A stretch of DNA of 64,000 bases from Hermodice carunculata (taxonomy: Eukaryota; Annelida; Polychaeta; Eunicida; Amphinomidae). Below, piece by piece: positions 9,977-23,100 of this stretch. Where the stretch lies: assembly GCA_964020975.1 (NCBI GenBank), contig OZ026619.1, positions 4,218,415 to 4,282,414 of the forward strand, in the 5' to 3' direction. The notes beneath the pieces were generated by a model, which saw only the letters and a program-made list of their open reading frames with translations, made no database searches and was not told where the DNA came from. How positions within the stretch are numbered: the stretch's first letter is position 1; each line of letters begins with the position of its first letter. Both the position numbers and the translations under genes were made by a program.

Positions 9977-10750
9977 TTTACCAAAAAATCTCTCAAGCAA
10001 ACAGAATGGTGGGACTAACAAGAAGAACCTTTACATATATGGATGGTGAATCTTTTATGTACCTGTATAAATCGCTTGTGTGTCCACACCTGGAATATGC
10101 TCATTCAGTATGGAACCCCAGTAAATTGAAACTGAATGATGCTTTGGAAAATGTACAGTGAAGGGCTACGAAGTTAGTACCTAGTTTAGCAAACCTAAGC
10201 TACCAAAAACTGCTCAAGAAGCTTAAACTTTCAACACTATCATACCGGTGACTCAGAGGGGATAAGATTGAAACATTCAAAGTTTTTAATACCTATGATA
10301 AACAAGTTACCCCTCAAAGGCTGAAGCCTCATTAGCCCCAAGGGACCTCCCCACGCTCTGCCAAGCTTAACAGAGCGTGGGGAGGTCCCTTGGGGCTAAA
10401 GCCTCATCTACCTCTGACAAGACCGTTTCTTGGGGACACCCATTCAAATTAGAAAAAAAAAAAAAAAGAGAGAGAGAGATTATGTAGAATTACCAGAAAG
10501 AACAGTTATGCAAATACAATGAGAATAGTGAACAGTTGGAATGCTCTATCATCATATGTTGTGAACGCTTCAACCAAAATTCAGTTTGAGAAAATGTTAG
10601 ACTATGCGTGGAGCGATGTAGAAATTAAGTACAACCACCGCGCGCCACCTCCCGGACATGACCAGAATACAACTCTCAAAACTGCATACTGGTGATCTGG
10701 ATAGAGGACATCTAACCTGCGTCCAGAATACAACTATAACTATAACTATG
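9977..10750 (+). pseudogene. LINE fragment, RT thumb to 3' end (CR1/Jockey-like)
   Basis: The frame reads QANRMVGLTRRTFTYMDGES, YLYKSLVCPHLEYAHSVWNP and RATKLVPSLANLSYQKLLKK, a typical LINE C-terminal region, interrupted by in-frame stops (for example after DALENVQ). After a gap it continues with NTMRIVNSWNALSSYVVNAS near 10512-10575. It ends in a short TATAAC-type tail (10725-10748), as many LINE 3' ends do. A 66-bp foldback interrupts it at 10333-10398 and an A-run at 10454-10467. It is an old, dead copy. Confidence 0.75.
10333..10398. mobile_element. 66-bp foldback mini-element with 9-bp target duplication
   Basis: Perfect inverted arms (10332-10360 and 10371-10399, 29 nt each) enclose a 10-nt loop containing AAGCTT. 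The sequence AAGCCTCAT is repeated directly at 10324-10332 and 10399-10407, exactly at the outer edges. Removing the 66 bp plus one 9-bp copy restores continuous LINE sequence. A 9-bp duplication is usual for Mutator and some other DNA transposons. Confidence 0.7.
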
Positions 10751-11340
10751 TACGATCATTTCAAGGTGATACTCTGTCTCAGATCGATTCAGTCAAGACA
10801 CAAGAGATTTTGACTGACTCGGTCATTAACACTGACACTGTCACTGAATCAGTGAACGAATTGAATGTGAAAACTGAAATTGGAAACTGAAGCCACATAC
10901 GATTCACACTCACAGTCACAGGCTGTCAGCGGATTGACAAATTTGATTTTGAACATTGTAGCTCACTTGCTGATGCTATGTAACGTTTTAGCACATACAC
11001 ATTCACCACATATGCAATTAATATGTGGAAATATACATACGCAAGCGGCAGGGCGCGTAAAACTGAAAATTCTTGTTTCAAAATGTCAACAACCACCGGC
11101 TCCACATGGGCGCAGCCATGTTGTAGTTTGACCTTACATCGGAAGCGTTCGTGGGCTATAAAGGTATACGAAGTCTCTATTTTAACAAAGTATGACGTCT
11201 AATCCAAAGTACAGAATGAAAAATATTCAGCATATATGATTATATGAGGGGTAAACAGCCCATCATACCAGATTATGTGGACAAAATTAATTTGCCCGAA
11301 TATTTGCGAAGACAAAAATACCCAGAAGGCACTTCGTAAA
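10751..11340 (+). promoter_or_regulatory. Probable promoter and 5' UTR region of FIP1
   Basis: Sequence between the end of the LINE fragment and the FIP1 start codon. CTATAAAGG at about 11156-11164 is TATA-like, roughly 180 bp upstream of the ATG; GCGC/CG words increase from 11050 onward. The transcription start cannot be fixed from sequence. No upstream non-coding exon could be recognised. Confidence 0.35.
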
Positions 11341-11392
11341 ATGGCGACCACAGAATCGACGGTGGAAGACGATGAAGCCTGGCTTTATGGCG
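11341..11392 (+). CDS. FIP1L1: FIP1 exon 1 (start codon, aa 1-17)
   Basis: Encodes [17 protein letters not shown], matching the EEEWLYGG core that opens animal FIP1 proteins. The ATG has a good context (GTAAAATGGC). The donor CG/GTAAAA leaves phase 1, and the split GAT codon is completed by exon 2. Confidence 0.85.
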
Positions 11393-14300
11393 GTAAAATA
11401 CGCACTTTACGAATATTGTCCTCGTAAATTCCTTTGTACGATTTACTAGTTGCTTCTCTGTTAGGACGCAGTGCGCCCTTTAGTGCGAAATATTATTATA
11501 CTATAGTACCTTGTAAGCAATGCTTACAACACACATGTTGACAGGTTTGATTAACAATAACACAATCACTGGCTCTGACGCTGACTTGATAACAGATAAC
11601 AGATTTATTCAGCAATATAGGAAAAAAACTGTTTCCATAGTGAGCTGCTCATAATTAATACACAGATATCTGAGTCCTCTGGGGATTGTCCAACGTTCTC
11701 TGATCGTAGATCACAGGGTGGTCCTTGAAATAAATATCTAGCCATGGTGCATTTACTACCTGCCAGCGAGTTCCACCAGTCTAGAACTCTATTGCTAAAA
11801 AAGTACATTGTAGTCTGTACATCCTAATATTTGTTTTTGTTCTTAATTTTGTAAGTCTTAGGTTGACTTGATACTAATAATAATAATAATATGGTGGCTC
11901 TCCGCTTGTCTGCCGCGGTCCTGTGTCACTCTGTGACACAGGTGGCCTAGGTTTAAAAAAAAAAAAAAATATCCATCCCTCTCACACCCTATCCCCGCCT
12001 CTAAGGCTCAGGCTTTTCCCATGGGAGCCCCCATGGGAGCCCTTATAAGGGCTACCACCATGCCCATTCCTTCCCCTCCCTGTATTCTGGGATTCTAATT
12101 TAACCTGTTGCCTTCTAACTCTATTATTTCATTCCTTTTCTCCCAGCATCCTACCAGGTAGTCCTGTACATTTTTATTACCTTTCCTGCCTCCCAGAAAG
12201 CCACCTTTCAAACCTAAAATCCATGCTTTACGTTCCTCTTCCTCTAAATCCTCTAAAGAAAAGATCTTGCGAAACCCAGCTACTTACATTTATTCATGAA
12301 ATCACACGTAATATTATAAACGAGCAGGAGCAAATGGATGTCATTATTATGGATTTTGAAAAAGCTTTCGACAAAGTTTCTCACCGCCACTTACTAGAAA
12401 AAATTAAATATTACGGCATCTCTGACAAAATCACATCCTGGATTAAAGACTTCCTACACAATAGATCGCAATAGTCCTAGTAAATGGTGACTCCTCTTCC
12501 CATCTTCCCGTAGAATCAGGTGTCCCCCAAGGTACAGTTCTTGGCCCTATCCTCTTTCTTATATATATAAACGACCTCCCTAACAACATAAAGTCTTCAG
12601 TCAGATTATTTGCCGACGACTGTCTCCTGTACAGGAAAATATCCTGTCAGGAAGACACAAACATTCTACAGCAGGACCTAAACAGACTATCAACTTGGTT
12701 GATGAAATTCCACCCCGCCAAATGTAACATCCTTAGAGTAACAAGAAAACATAAACCCTTCCTCCATAATTACACCCTACATAACCACACCCTGGAATCT
12801 GTTGACAGTGCAAAATACCTCGGAGTTACCATCACCTCAAAACTATCTTGGACCCCCCACATAGACAACATCACTTCTACGTCTTACAAAACCCTTGCCC
12901 TCCTACGAAGAAACCTAAAAAAAGCCCCAGTTGAAACCAGATCCTTAGCCTATAAATCCCTAATCAGACCCAACCTAGAATACTGCGCTAACGTCTGGGA
13001 CCCACACACTCAAAAAGACACACACAAAATAGAAATGGTACAGAGGAGGGCAGCACGGTTTGCAACAAATAGATATCATAACACAAGCAGTGTTGGCAAC
13101 ATGCTGTCCCTCCTACACTGGCCCACCCTACAGGAACGCAGACATAACATTCGTATGTGTATAGTTTACAAAATCATACACCACATCGTTGCTATCCCTC
13201 CCTCAAACTACCTCACCCCTAAACCTCGCCTGTCAAGTACCCAACACCCCCTTACCTTTCTAACCTACCAAACATCCAGAGATTACTACAAATTCAGCTT
13301 TTTCCCGCGTAGCATTATAGAATGGAATAACCTCCCCTTAACAGTTGTGACAGCCCCAAGCCTGATGGGCTTCCAATCTCAATTGGCAGCCCACCAGGTT
13401 CACTCCCTGTAAATTTGACATCTGATTTTAACCGCCTTACTAACACCTAACACACTTTCTTTTGATCATACACCTGCCTTGTCCAATCACTAACTTTCTT
13501 ACTAATATTTCTCTTTTTTTCTAGCAGTCTACACGGCCATAATGCTCATGTCTGAGCGTCGGCTGAACTTATATGATGATGATAAACCCTGAACCTCTTC
13601 TAAACCCTTGTAATTGTAATCTTCTCTGTGCAACTTTCTGAAAAAATCTTCCCTTATCTCTCTATATGCATCACACCACAACAGCCAATGATCCACTGTC
13701 TCATTTGCCTCTTGTCTACACGACTTACACTTTCCATTACTCCCTGTTGTCCACTTTTGATTTCTCTTTTCTAGATTGATTACTCCTGCCCTACTTTGAA
13801 ACAGAAGTTTGGATCCCTTCCCTCCATCCCAACACACACTTTTCTGTGCCTTTTCTAATACCTTGTATGCCTTCAATGTACTTTTTTTCCTTGACTCCTC
13901 TTTTCCAGTCTTCTTTCCAACCCTCTGTAACAGTCTTACCTATATATATTTTCCAATCATCCACCTCATCATATCCTTTTAGTTCATATTTCTCTGCTAA
14001 CCCGTCTATGTCTTTGACCCATCTTGTTTTTTCCTTGGCTACCTCATTGTAAACTTTCCTGCACCACCTGTCTTCACTTATTCCTTGTAAATAACCCCAA
14101 TACTTTAACTTAGCTTTGGCAATTCTATCTGTGATTTTATTCCATCCTAACTCTCCTAGGACTGCTTCTGTTGCTGTACATGGTGGTGCTCCTAGTATCC
14201 ATTTCCCCATCTCATTCTGTCCTTTCTCCATTCCCTGGATATCTCCCTCACTCACTGAAATCACATCTAAGCCATATGTCATTCCTGGTATTGCAACTCT

Positions 14301-17300
14301 ATCCCATAATACTCTTGCTGTGTATGCTCTGTTGAAACTGTTCAGTGCAGTAGCTTTAATCATTCCTTTTGTGCGATTCCCTTTCTGTTCAATCTTCTCC
14401 ACCTGATACCTGAACATGCCTTTACCCGTTGCTTTTATCTTAACACCTAGGTATTCATACTCATCAACCTCCCCAATTTCAATTAACTGTTCCCTACCTT
14501 CTGGAATTTGGAACTGCCCAATTCTCCATTTTTTATTTCCATCTGGTTTCTTCCCAAGAGTCATCACTTTACTCTTATCCTTACTAAATTCTAACCTCTA
14601 TTTATTCCCGTATCCCCCTGCTATGTTCAGCATCTCTTGTAGTTCTTTCTGGGACTCTGCCATAAGTACAATGTCATCTGCAATGAATAGACCTGGAATT
14701 TTTAGATCCCCTACCCTAATGCCCTTATCACACTCCATCAACTGATCCCCCAACTCCTTAACATACAAAGCGAACAAAATTAGGGACAGCACACACCCCT
14801 GCTTTAGGCCTATATCCAGACTTGCATTCTCTACTTCTACCTTTCCTACTGAAAGTGTACAGTCTACATCTTTGTAGAGCGCTTTTAGAATTTCTAGAAA
14901 ATTTCCACCAAATCCCAGTCCACTTGGTTTTTCCCATAGAGCATCTCTCCATACCCTGTCATACGCTTTCCTCACATCTAAGAATCCCATGAAGACTTTC
15001 TTCTGTTTTGGTCTTGCCAGTTCTAAAACCTGGGTCAATGTGAAGATGTGGTCACCTACCCTTCTACCTGGTCTGAATCCATTCTGAATTTCCCCCAGAA
15101 GTCTAAGCCTTTCAACTATTCTACTTAGTCTCCGGTATCAGTCCTTTTCCCTCTGTGCATGATTTCCACTGCTTTATTCTGTTTTTGCCAATTAACCTGT
15201 TTCCAAAAGATGACTGACCCTTCCTCCCCATTCTCCATCATTTTCCTTGTCATTTGTTCATTATTGCTGGCCCTCTTCTCTCCTTTCATCTCTGCTACTT
15301 TTACTTCTACATTCCATATACTGTCTCTTAGCTTCTTCTATATCACCTTGTGAGTACCTGTTTTTCCTGGCTAATCTCCATGCTCTATTTTTAACCCTCT
15401 TTCTTTTTATGGCTCCTTTCAGCTCTGGGTCTATTCTATACCCTAGATTTTTAACTGGGACTTTCTTTCTACCTATCTTCTCCTGTGCTACCTTTCTTCT
15501 GGTCAGTTCCCCATTCATTTCCTGTACTTCTCCCTCGTCTTCCAATCTTTTCTTCCATTCCTGCAATTCAAGTTTGAGACTTTCTTGATACCCTGCCCAG
15601 TCCGTTTCTCCTTAATATTCCACACCCATTTAGTTCCCCCTCGGTTTCTTCTTTGGTATTTCATGTTAATGGAGACTATCATCCAGTTATGGTCTTATCC
15701 AATCTCCCTTCATCATCTATTTCACAGTTTTGAGTCATCTGAAATATTCCATTGTCCACTGAAATATAATCAATTATTGTCTGCCTTTCACCAGATGCCG
15801 ATGTCCACTTTCCTTTACATTTTACATCCCTATTAACTATCCTCAGACCAAATTCCCTTGTGAAATTCAGTAACCTGGTTCCATTTCTACTAATTCCGCT
15901 ATCCCCTCCCTCTATTCCACCCATTCCGTTTCCTATGTGTCCGTTAAAATCTCCAGCTATCATAACCTGGTAGCCCTGCTGCTGAACGTCACTAACTATC
16001 ATTCTCATCCTATCATATATCTGGTCATTCCATTCATTAGGTAACCCCTCACGACCCACATACACTACAGCTATTGCTACCTTATTTCCATTTGACTCTA
16101 TTCCTATCCACTGCATCTCATTTTTCACCTCGTTGTCTTCTTCCCAGGAGTCTTGCCATACCTTCTGCCACTTTACCCCCTTCTTAATCAAAAAGCCTAC
16201 TCCTCCTCCTTTTCTTTGTCCACTTTCTCTCCCTGTACCTATCAACTCATACCCTGGTGGGCATGTTACTATACTAACCTCTTCCTTTCTGATATGTGTT
16301 TCTGCTAGGGCTACAATGTCCATTCCCTCACTCTCTCCGGGTGTGAAAATTCCTATGATCCAACGTTCCGGGACAAGCTAAAGCTCTTCTCGGACAAGTG
16401 ACTTTCAAATTCATCTTGTCCTGCAGACAAGCTAATTTTTTCTTTTTTTAATTGGACTGAAATTATGTCTGTTTGAATGCACGGCAACATTGATGATAAG
16501 CAGTCAGAGCCTTGTCGACTCTCCATATGTTGGCAATTACTGTGGTCCGTGTGAACAGAACATACACACCCATGCAGGCTTGTGCGTGGGGACGCCAATG
16601 CGCAATAGGTGATGATAATCCCCTGGCCTAAAGTAAACAATCCAGGTTTAAACAATTACAAGGTCAGCAGGTGTATTCAACAGGACTTGACTACCTACTT
16701 GATTTCTGTCAAAACAAGCAGGTATTTTGACCGTTGCGTACATACGACGACGAGATCAAAGGTACCAGCAATCATGCCTTAGGGCGTATTGGCTTTCGCC
16801 CGTATCGGGGCAAGGTCACAGCACCTCACCGGCAGTCTAATCTGCCCGAACGATGACAAAGGAACAGCAAACAATTTTAAAACTTGCATGGCAAATTCTT
16901 GAGCAAATTAGCATCAAAGACAATTTATCAGTGGGCTCTAAAAGTGTTGGAGAGATCATGTAAAGGTGCCGAAAGTTGACTTCCCGGCAAAAAACACACA
17001 TCTGCCAGTCACACGCAAGTGACCGCGTGGAGTAATCTACGGTGAACGGAGCATCATGCTGACTGATCTGTCACACATTCGGCATTTTTCTCTATCCCCC
17101 TACCTTTGCGTATTTGCCTGTGACTCCAAATAATTGTCGCTATAAACACTGGAATCTTTATTTTCGCATGCTGCAATTAAAAAAAAAAAAGCTTCCCGTT
17201 TGTGTGTTCCCTCCGTAAATTTTGTAAGGTTCACACACGTTCACAAGGTGGAAGCCATGATGAACACACTGAAACATGAGCTGTGATTGGCTCATTTTTG

Positions 17301-20107
17301 CATGTGACTCAATTGACCAATCGGGTGATGTGTTGTTTGTCAGACCACATGGCCAATGCAGCTGTTTGTATACAGTTGTTGGAAAGATGGTGACCGCACA
17401 CTCGATGTGCATTACAAGGAGACGGATTTCTGATTTTAAATTTTTCGTTTGAATTTGAATTTAGAACACCATTTATTACAAGGAACTTGCCAATACTGTA
17501 TACACAAATTGACAACGATGTACGGATAGCATTCATAGTAGTACGCAAACGATGGCATCAATGTGCATCCCATCAGCGGCAAGAAGAAAGACGATGTTAA
17601 AACCAATACAACTATTAATCTGTATTAAATTTATCTGGAACAGTGACTTCCAAAAATTACACAGTATTTTTCATCGTGAGTCAGCCTATGCAACTAGTTT
17701 ACTTTTCAATGTGTATTTTTACCTCAGCTGACTTGTCAGTCAGCTGAGGTTTTTTGAGGGTCCTTCGTCCGTCCGTCCGTCGTCCACAATTCACATTTTC
17801 AACTTCTTCTCAAAAACCGTCGGCCAGATTCACTTCAAACTTGGTGGAGATGTGCCTTGGGTGGGTCTCTACCAAGTAGTTTCAACTGGTCACGGTCCAG
17901 TGATTTTTGGATTTTTAATGAATTTTTTTGGTTCTTTTTGGGGGGGAAATCTTAAAAAATCTTCTTCTCCGAAAGCGCTCACCCTATTCCTTTGATATCA
18001 CACAGGAACACTCCCTGGGACTCCTAGTTCTTAATTTGTTCACCAGGTGGCGCTGCAGTTTTTTCTGTTTTTTTTTTAATGAATTTTTTTGTGTTATAGC
18101 TATTTTCGACTTCTTCTCCAGAAACGTCACTCAGATTAAGCTTACACGTGGTGGATATATTCCTTATGGAAGGGCCAAACAAAGTCGTTCACTATGTGGG
18201 AATGCTGCGGATTGCTGATTTTTAATGATTTTTTCAATTCGGCTGCTTTGGGGTAAATGCACCTTTCCCATTGATTACCATGTAAGTCAGTGGGCATTCT
18301 AATGCTAATTGACATTTTCCACTTCTTCTCCAAAACCATCATCCAGATTTACTTCAAACTTGGTGGCAATGTACCTTGGGTGGGTGTCTACCAGGTGTGT
18401 TCCAATGGTCATGTTCCAATGAATTTGGATTTTTTTATGATTTTTTTTTTCAAATCTCTGTAAAAGTTTTAATAGGAAAGTTTAACATGGGAATTTCTTG
18501 TAATGATCATAACTTTAATAATGTTGACCAGATTTACTTCAAACTTGGTGGGGATGTGCCTTGGGTGGATCTCTACCAAGTGTGTTCAAGTGGTCATGCT
18601 CTATTGAGTTTTGGATTTTTTATGAATTTTTTTGTTCTTTTTGGGGGCAAACCTTCAAAACTCTTCTCCTCTGAAACCGCTCACCCAATTGCGTTGATAT
18701 CGTACATAGACACTCCAAGGGACACCTAGTTCCCAATTTGTTCACCAGGTGGCACTGCAATTTTTTTATGAATTTTTTGTATGGTTTTGCTATTTTTCAC
18801 TTGTTCTGAGAACCGTCCCTCAGATTAAGCTGAAATGTGATGGATATGTTGTTGTGGAAGGGTCAAACAGTTGTTTACTAGGTGGCACTGCTTTGGATTC
18901 CTGATTTTTAAGGATTTTCAATTCAGGTACTATCGTTCGATGCAGCTTTCCTTTTGATTACTTTGTAAGTCAGTGGGCAATCTAATGCTAATTCACAGGA
19001 CAACTGACACGAAATTTACTGTTTACGTGATAACTTGAAATCTGTTTTGAGTTAGCTACACATGTTAATTATTCTGTGTGAAGGTCATGCTGAGACAGTA
19101 CATGATTGACCTTGACCTCGTTTGTGGGGTCACAGTGCAACATACATGAATTTTAATCTTCATTATAACTTGAGAACTACTTGATGTTGCACATGTAGGT
19201 GTTCTTCTAGAAAGGTCAGACTTGCTCAGAACATGGTGTCCTTGATCCTTTCCCAAGTTCATAGAGCTGCAAGTGTGATGAATGTCAAGATCAGCTGAGG
19301 CACGGGCTGTTCACACAGCCCTCTTGTTTTTTTTTCTTTTTGCCATTTTTACTGTTTGCAGTCATAGCTAGAATTGTGGTAAAAATTGACAGATTTTTGC
19401 CGATTTACAAGCAACAATAAGTGCCAAATCAGGGTAAATGGTTTGTCCAGGCCTTTATGTATGGATTGATGAAAAAAAATATTACTATGTTTGTTGCACC
19501 GGGTTATATTCGGACAAGTGGATTTTGCACATGGACAAGTGGATTTTAAAATTCACTTGTCCTGCCGACGAGTGCTTTTTAAAAAATTTTTCGTGCCCTG
19601 CTCTCTATTACATCTTCTATCTCTGCCATTTTGTTTCTATATCCCCTGCAGTTGACACATCCTATTTACACTGTCTTTGCTTTGCTGTTATTCCTCATCC
19701 TTGTGCTTTCATTTTTCCTGCTTCCAACATTTTTCCCAAGAGACTGCCTGGTAGACGCCGGGATTTCTAGTTTCCCTGCTGCTGCACCCACTCATTATAA
19801 ACCTGCCCTAGCCTATCTCCTCCTGTCTGACTAGGGTGCAGCCCATCCCAGGCGAACAACTCCCTCCTGCCGACAAAATCCTCCCATACATCCCTGAATA
19901 TTATACCCCTCCCCCTACACTAGTAAATGTCAAAGACACTTAACGCTTTTAAATCAAAACTGGACAAACATTTTGAAGGGCATTCTGTGAAATGGAACTA
20001 TCAATTTCATGAATGATGTCACTTACCAAGCAGTAAACAGACAGGAATTTAATCCCAGATATGGATATAGAGGCTTTAATAAGCCTGCATCCATAATTGC
20101 ATTGTAT

Positions 20108-20165
<58 letters not shown>

Positions 20166-23100
20166 TGGAAGTAGGTTCAACCTAGTAGCGAGCAGAGCAT
20201 TAATACCAATTAACACAGAGCTTTCGGCTTCCTGTGAATAATACAGTTTTGTGTTGTTTAGACTAGATCAGTAGATGCCACGTTATCATACTCTCTGTCT
20301 GTATACATCCATTGGGAAAGCCTTAACGTCATGATCAACATACAAAAAGCCACCCCCACATAACGAAGTCTCACAGTGATAGGCATTCTGAAAGTTCTGC
20401 CATTCACAGTTGATACCAGGCCAACCGGAAGCATAAAATTCCATGGACAAAACAAAATGGCGATAATCGAAGAAAATTGTGACCTAGAATGAACAAAAAT
20501 TCACCCAAATGATGGTAAATCTGGGAAAACTAGAGATGCGAAATACAGAGAATAAGAGAACTGGATGTGAAAAAAATGATCCACGTGAATCGGTTCCCAA
20601 ACACTGTGCTGGGGAGCTACTGAAGGTTGATGATGATAATTTGGATGTGACCACGTTTTTCAAGTTGTATAGACTGTAGGTTGGATTGATGAATTATCTT
20701 ACTTTTTAAATATTTTCATGTGTTGTATATCTCTAGCTCACTCTGCTCCCTATAATGCATGGGTTGCTAGAGACACAAACCTAGATGATTGACTCGCGTG
20801 TAGCTAAATGAAAATTGTAACAGCCCATAATACTCCTACCAATAAACACAATAAGGATACAGTTGAGAAATTTAAGTATTATTAGGTAATATATACTAAT
20901 GCAGATCTATTTCCAAACAAACATGAAGACTTAAATATGATGATAGCTGATGACACTCAAGACATTATTATGATTACACAAGCCATTCCAAAAGCACAAT
21001 AGGTTCCATTAACAATGTCAAGATTAGGCATTACTTGGTTGCTGAACCCCTTAACTGTCAGGTGGACCATTCCAGGTTTTACTACATATACAAACTTCAA
21101 TTCTGATCTGGCTAACCTAGGTGCTAGTGGAATGACAGGTTTTATGATTCTCCTTGTGGATTCAATAGAAGCAGCAGATTCTACTGAAAAATTTAGTGAT
21201 TACAATGAACAGTTGTGGGTTGGACATTAAAAGTAAAACTCAGGAAAAATGATGTATTACGATTAGGATGTATTTATACAGGGGCCCATCAAGTGAAGGG
21301 AATTTTTATGTAACTAGTAAAAAAAACTTTGCAGTTTAATGAAAAAATAAGACGGAAAATGAGGTGGGTCAACTACTGATAACTGGAGACTTAAACTTTA
21401 ATGAAGTGGATTGGGAAAATGGACTTTCTACAGCAGGGTTGAATCATTAGTCACAGACTTTTGTAAATTCAATACAAGAATGTTTCCTGCGCCAGCATGT
21501 AAACTAACCTAAACCCTACAGAATAGGTCATAACCCCCACGTCTCTCGATTTGATATTGAGTAATGAAGAATGCATGGTAAGTGACTTGAAGTATCTACC
21601 AGGACTTGGAGATAGTGATCACCTTTGTCTTTCAAGCTGAATCGTTGCTAAGATCAAGAGGAAGACATCCAACAGAATAAAAACTACAGCCAAGCAGATA
21701 ATAAGAAAGCCAGAGCTATGATGAACACTATCAACAGGAAGAATCAGCTACAGTCTCTTGACTTTATCCCAGCATGGGATAAATTCACAGAATCAATTGA
21801 TAAAATATTGACAGAAGTATCCCATTGAAGAAAAGTAAAACAAAGTACAAGAATATTTATATGACACCTCAACACATAAGATTAAAAAAAAAAAAAAAAA
21901 GAAAAGTGTTATTTATTAAAGAGCTAGACACAGAAATGCTTTGAGATCATCATCAAGGATATTGCAAAGAGCATTTGAGAGAAAGTTGGCAAAAGAAATC
22001 AAAACAAATCCCAAAGCTTTTTGGAAGTATACAAATTCTAAATTAAAGACTAGAACAAAAACTGGGAACCTCCTCAAGGAGGATGGAAATACTTCAGAAA
22101 ACAGTAAAGAGAAAGCAGAGGAATTAAATAAATTCCTTAACAGTGTATTTACCAAAGAAACAAAGAATATAAACACTAGGCCCCCAGTACCATGGTCCAC
22201 CTTTGGAGGACTTTAATACAGTGGTCCCTGTCACCAGAGACCACCCCTACAGCGATAAAAAAGTGGTCTTATGAGGCAGGTGGTCTTTCATGACAGGTAT
22301 ATTAACATGGGGAGTATAGGACTAGGGATTCTGAAAAGGGGTCTGTCATGAGAGGGTGGTCTCTCATGACAGGGTCTCTCATGACAGGGACTACTGTACT
22401 CAGCAAGAAGAAATCAAGAAGGAAAAGAAAAATGTAAAAACAGGCAAAGCTGCAGGACCAGGTGGATGGCATCCACATGTCTGAAATAAACTTGCTGAAG
22501 AGCTATGTCAACTCTTAAGTCTATGTCTAAGGAAGTCCTTAGATATTGGACAGCTACCAGATACATGTATATGGAAACTGGAACATGTTGCACCTATCCA
22601 TAAAAAAGGAAGTCACAGTGTAGCAGGCAACTACAGACCAGAAAGCTTTTATTGTGAACATTTTTTAATCATTAATCAGAGACAGATTTGTAACACATAT
22701 GATGGACAATGGCCTTTTTGCAGATGAGCAACACAGGTTTGTACCAGGGAGATTATGCTTGATACAATTATTGTTAGTTATTGAAGAATGGTCTAAGCTC
22801 TTAAAAAGGGTACTCAGGCTCCAGATGCAATCTATTTAGACTTCTGCAAAGCATTTGATTTGGTAGCTCATCAGCAATTAATAAAGAAACTGCAAGCATA
22901 TGCAGTAAAACCTCTCTATACTAAACACCATTTCTCAGTCCCAAATATATATTTTCAATGTTATCAAACCTCCCTATACCAAACACTTTTCTCCAGTCCC
23001 AAGTGTGTTCATTATAGGGAGGTTTAACTGTAGCACTGAAGGCAAACTATTATTAAAATGGACATCAGACTCCTCCTCCTCCTCCTCCTTCTTCAACACA

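Noticed and set aside
11153-11166. CTATAAAGG as a certain TATA box for FIP1
   Set aside because: The distance to the start codon (~180 bp) is possible, but no transcription start can be seen; kept only as a weak note.
13846-16381. Series of + strand frames rich in Ser, Leu and Phe
   Set aside because: Antisense shadows of the minus-strand LINE.
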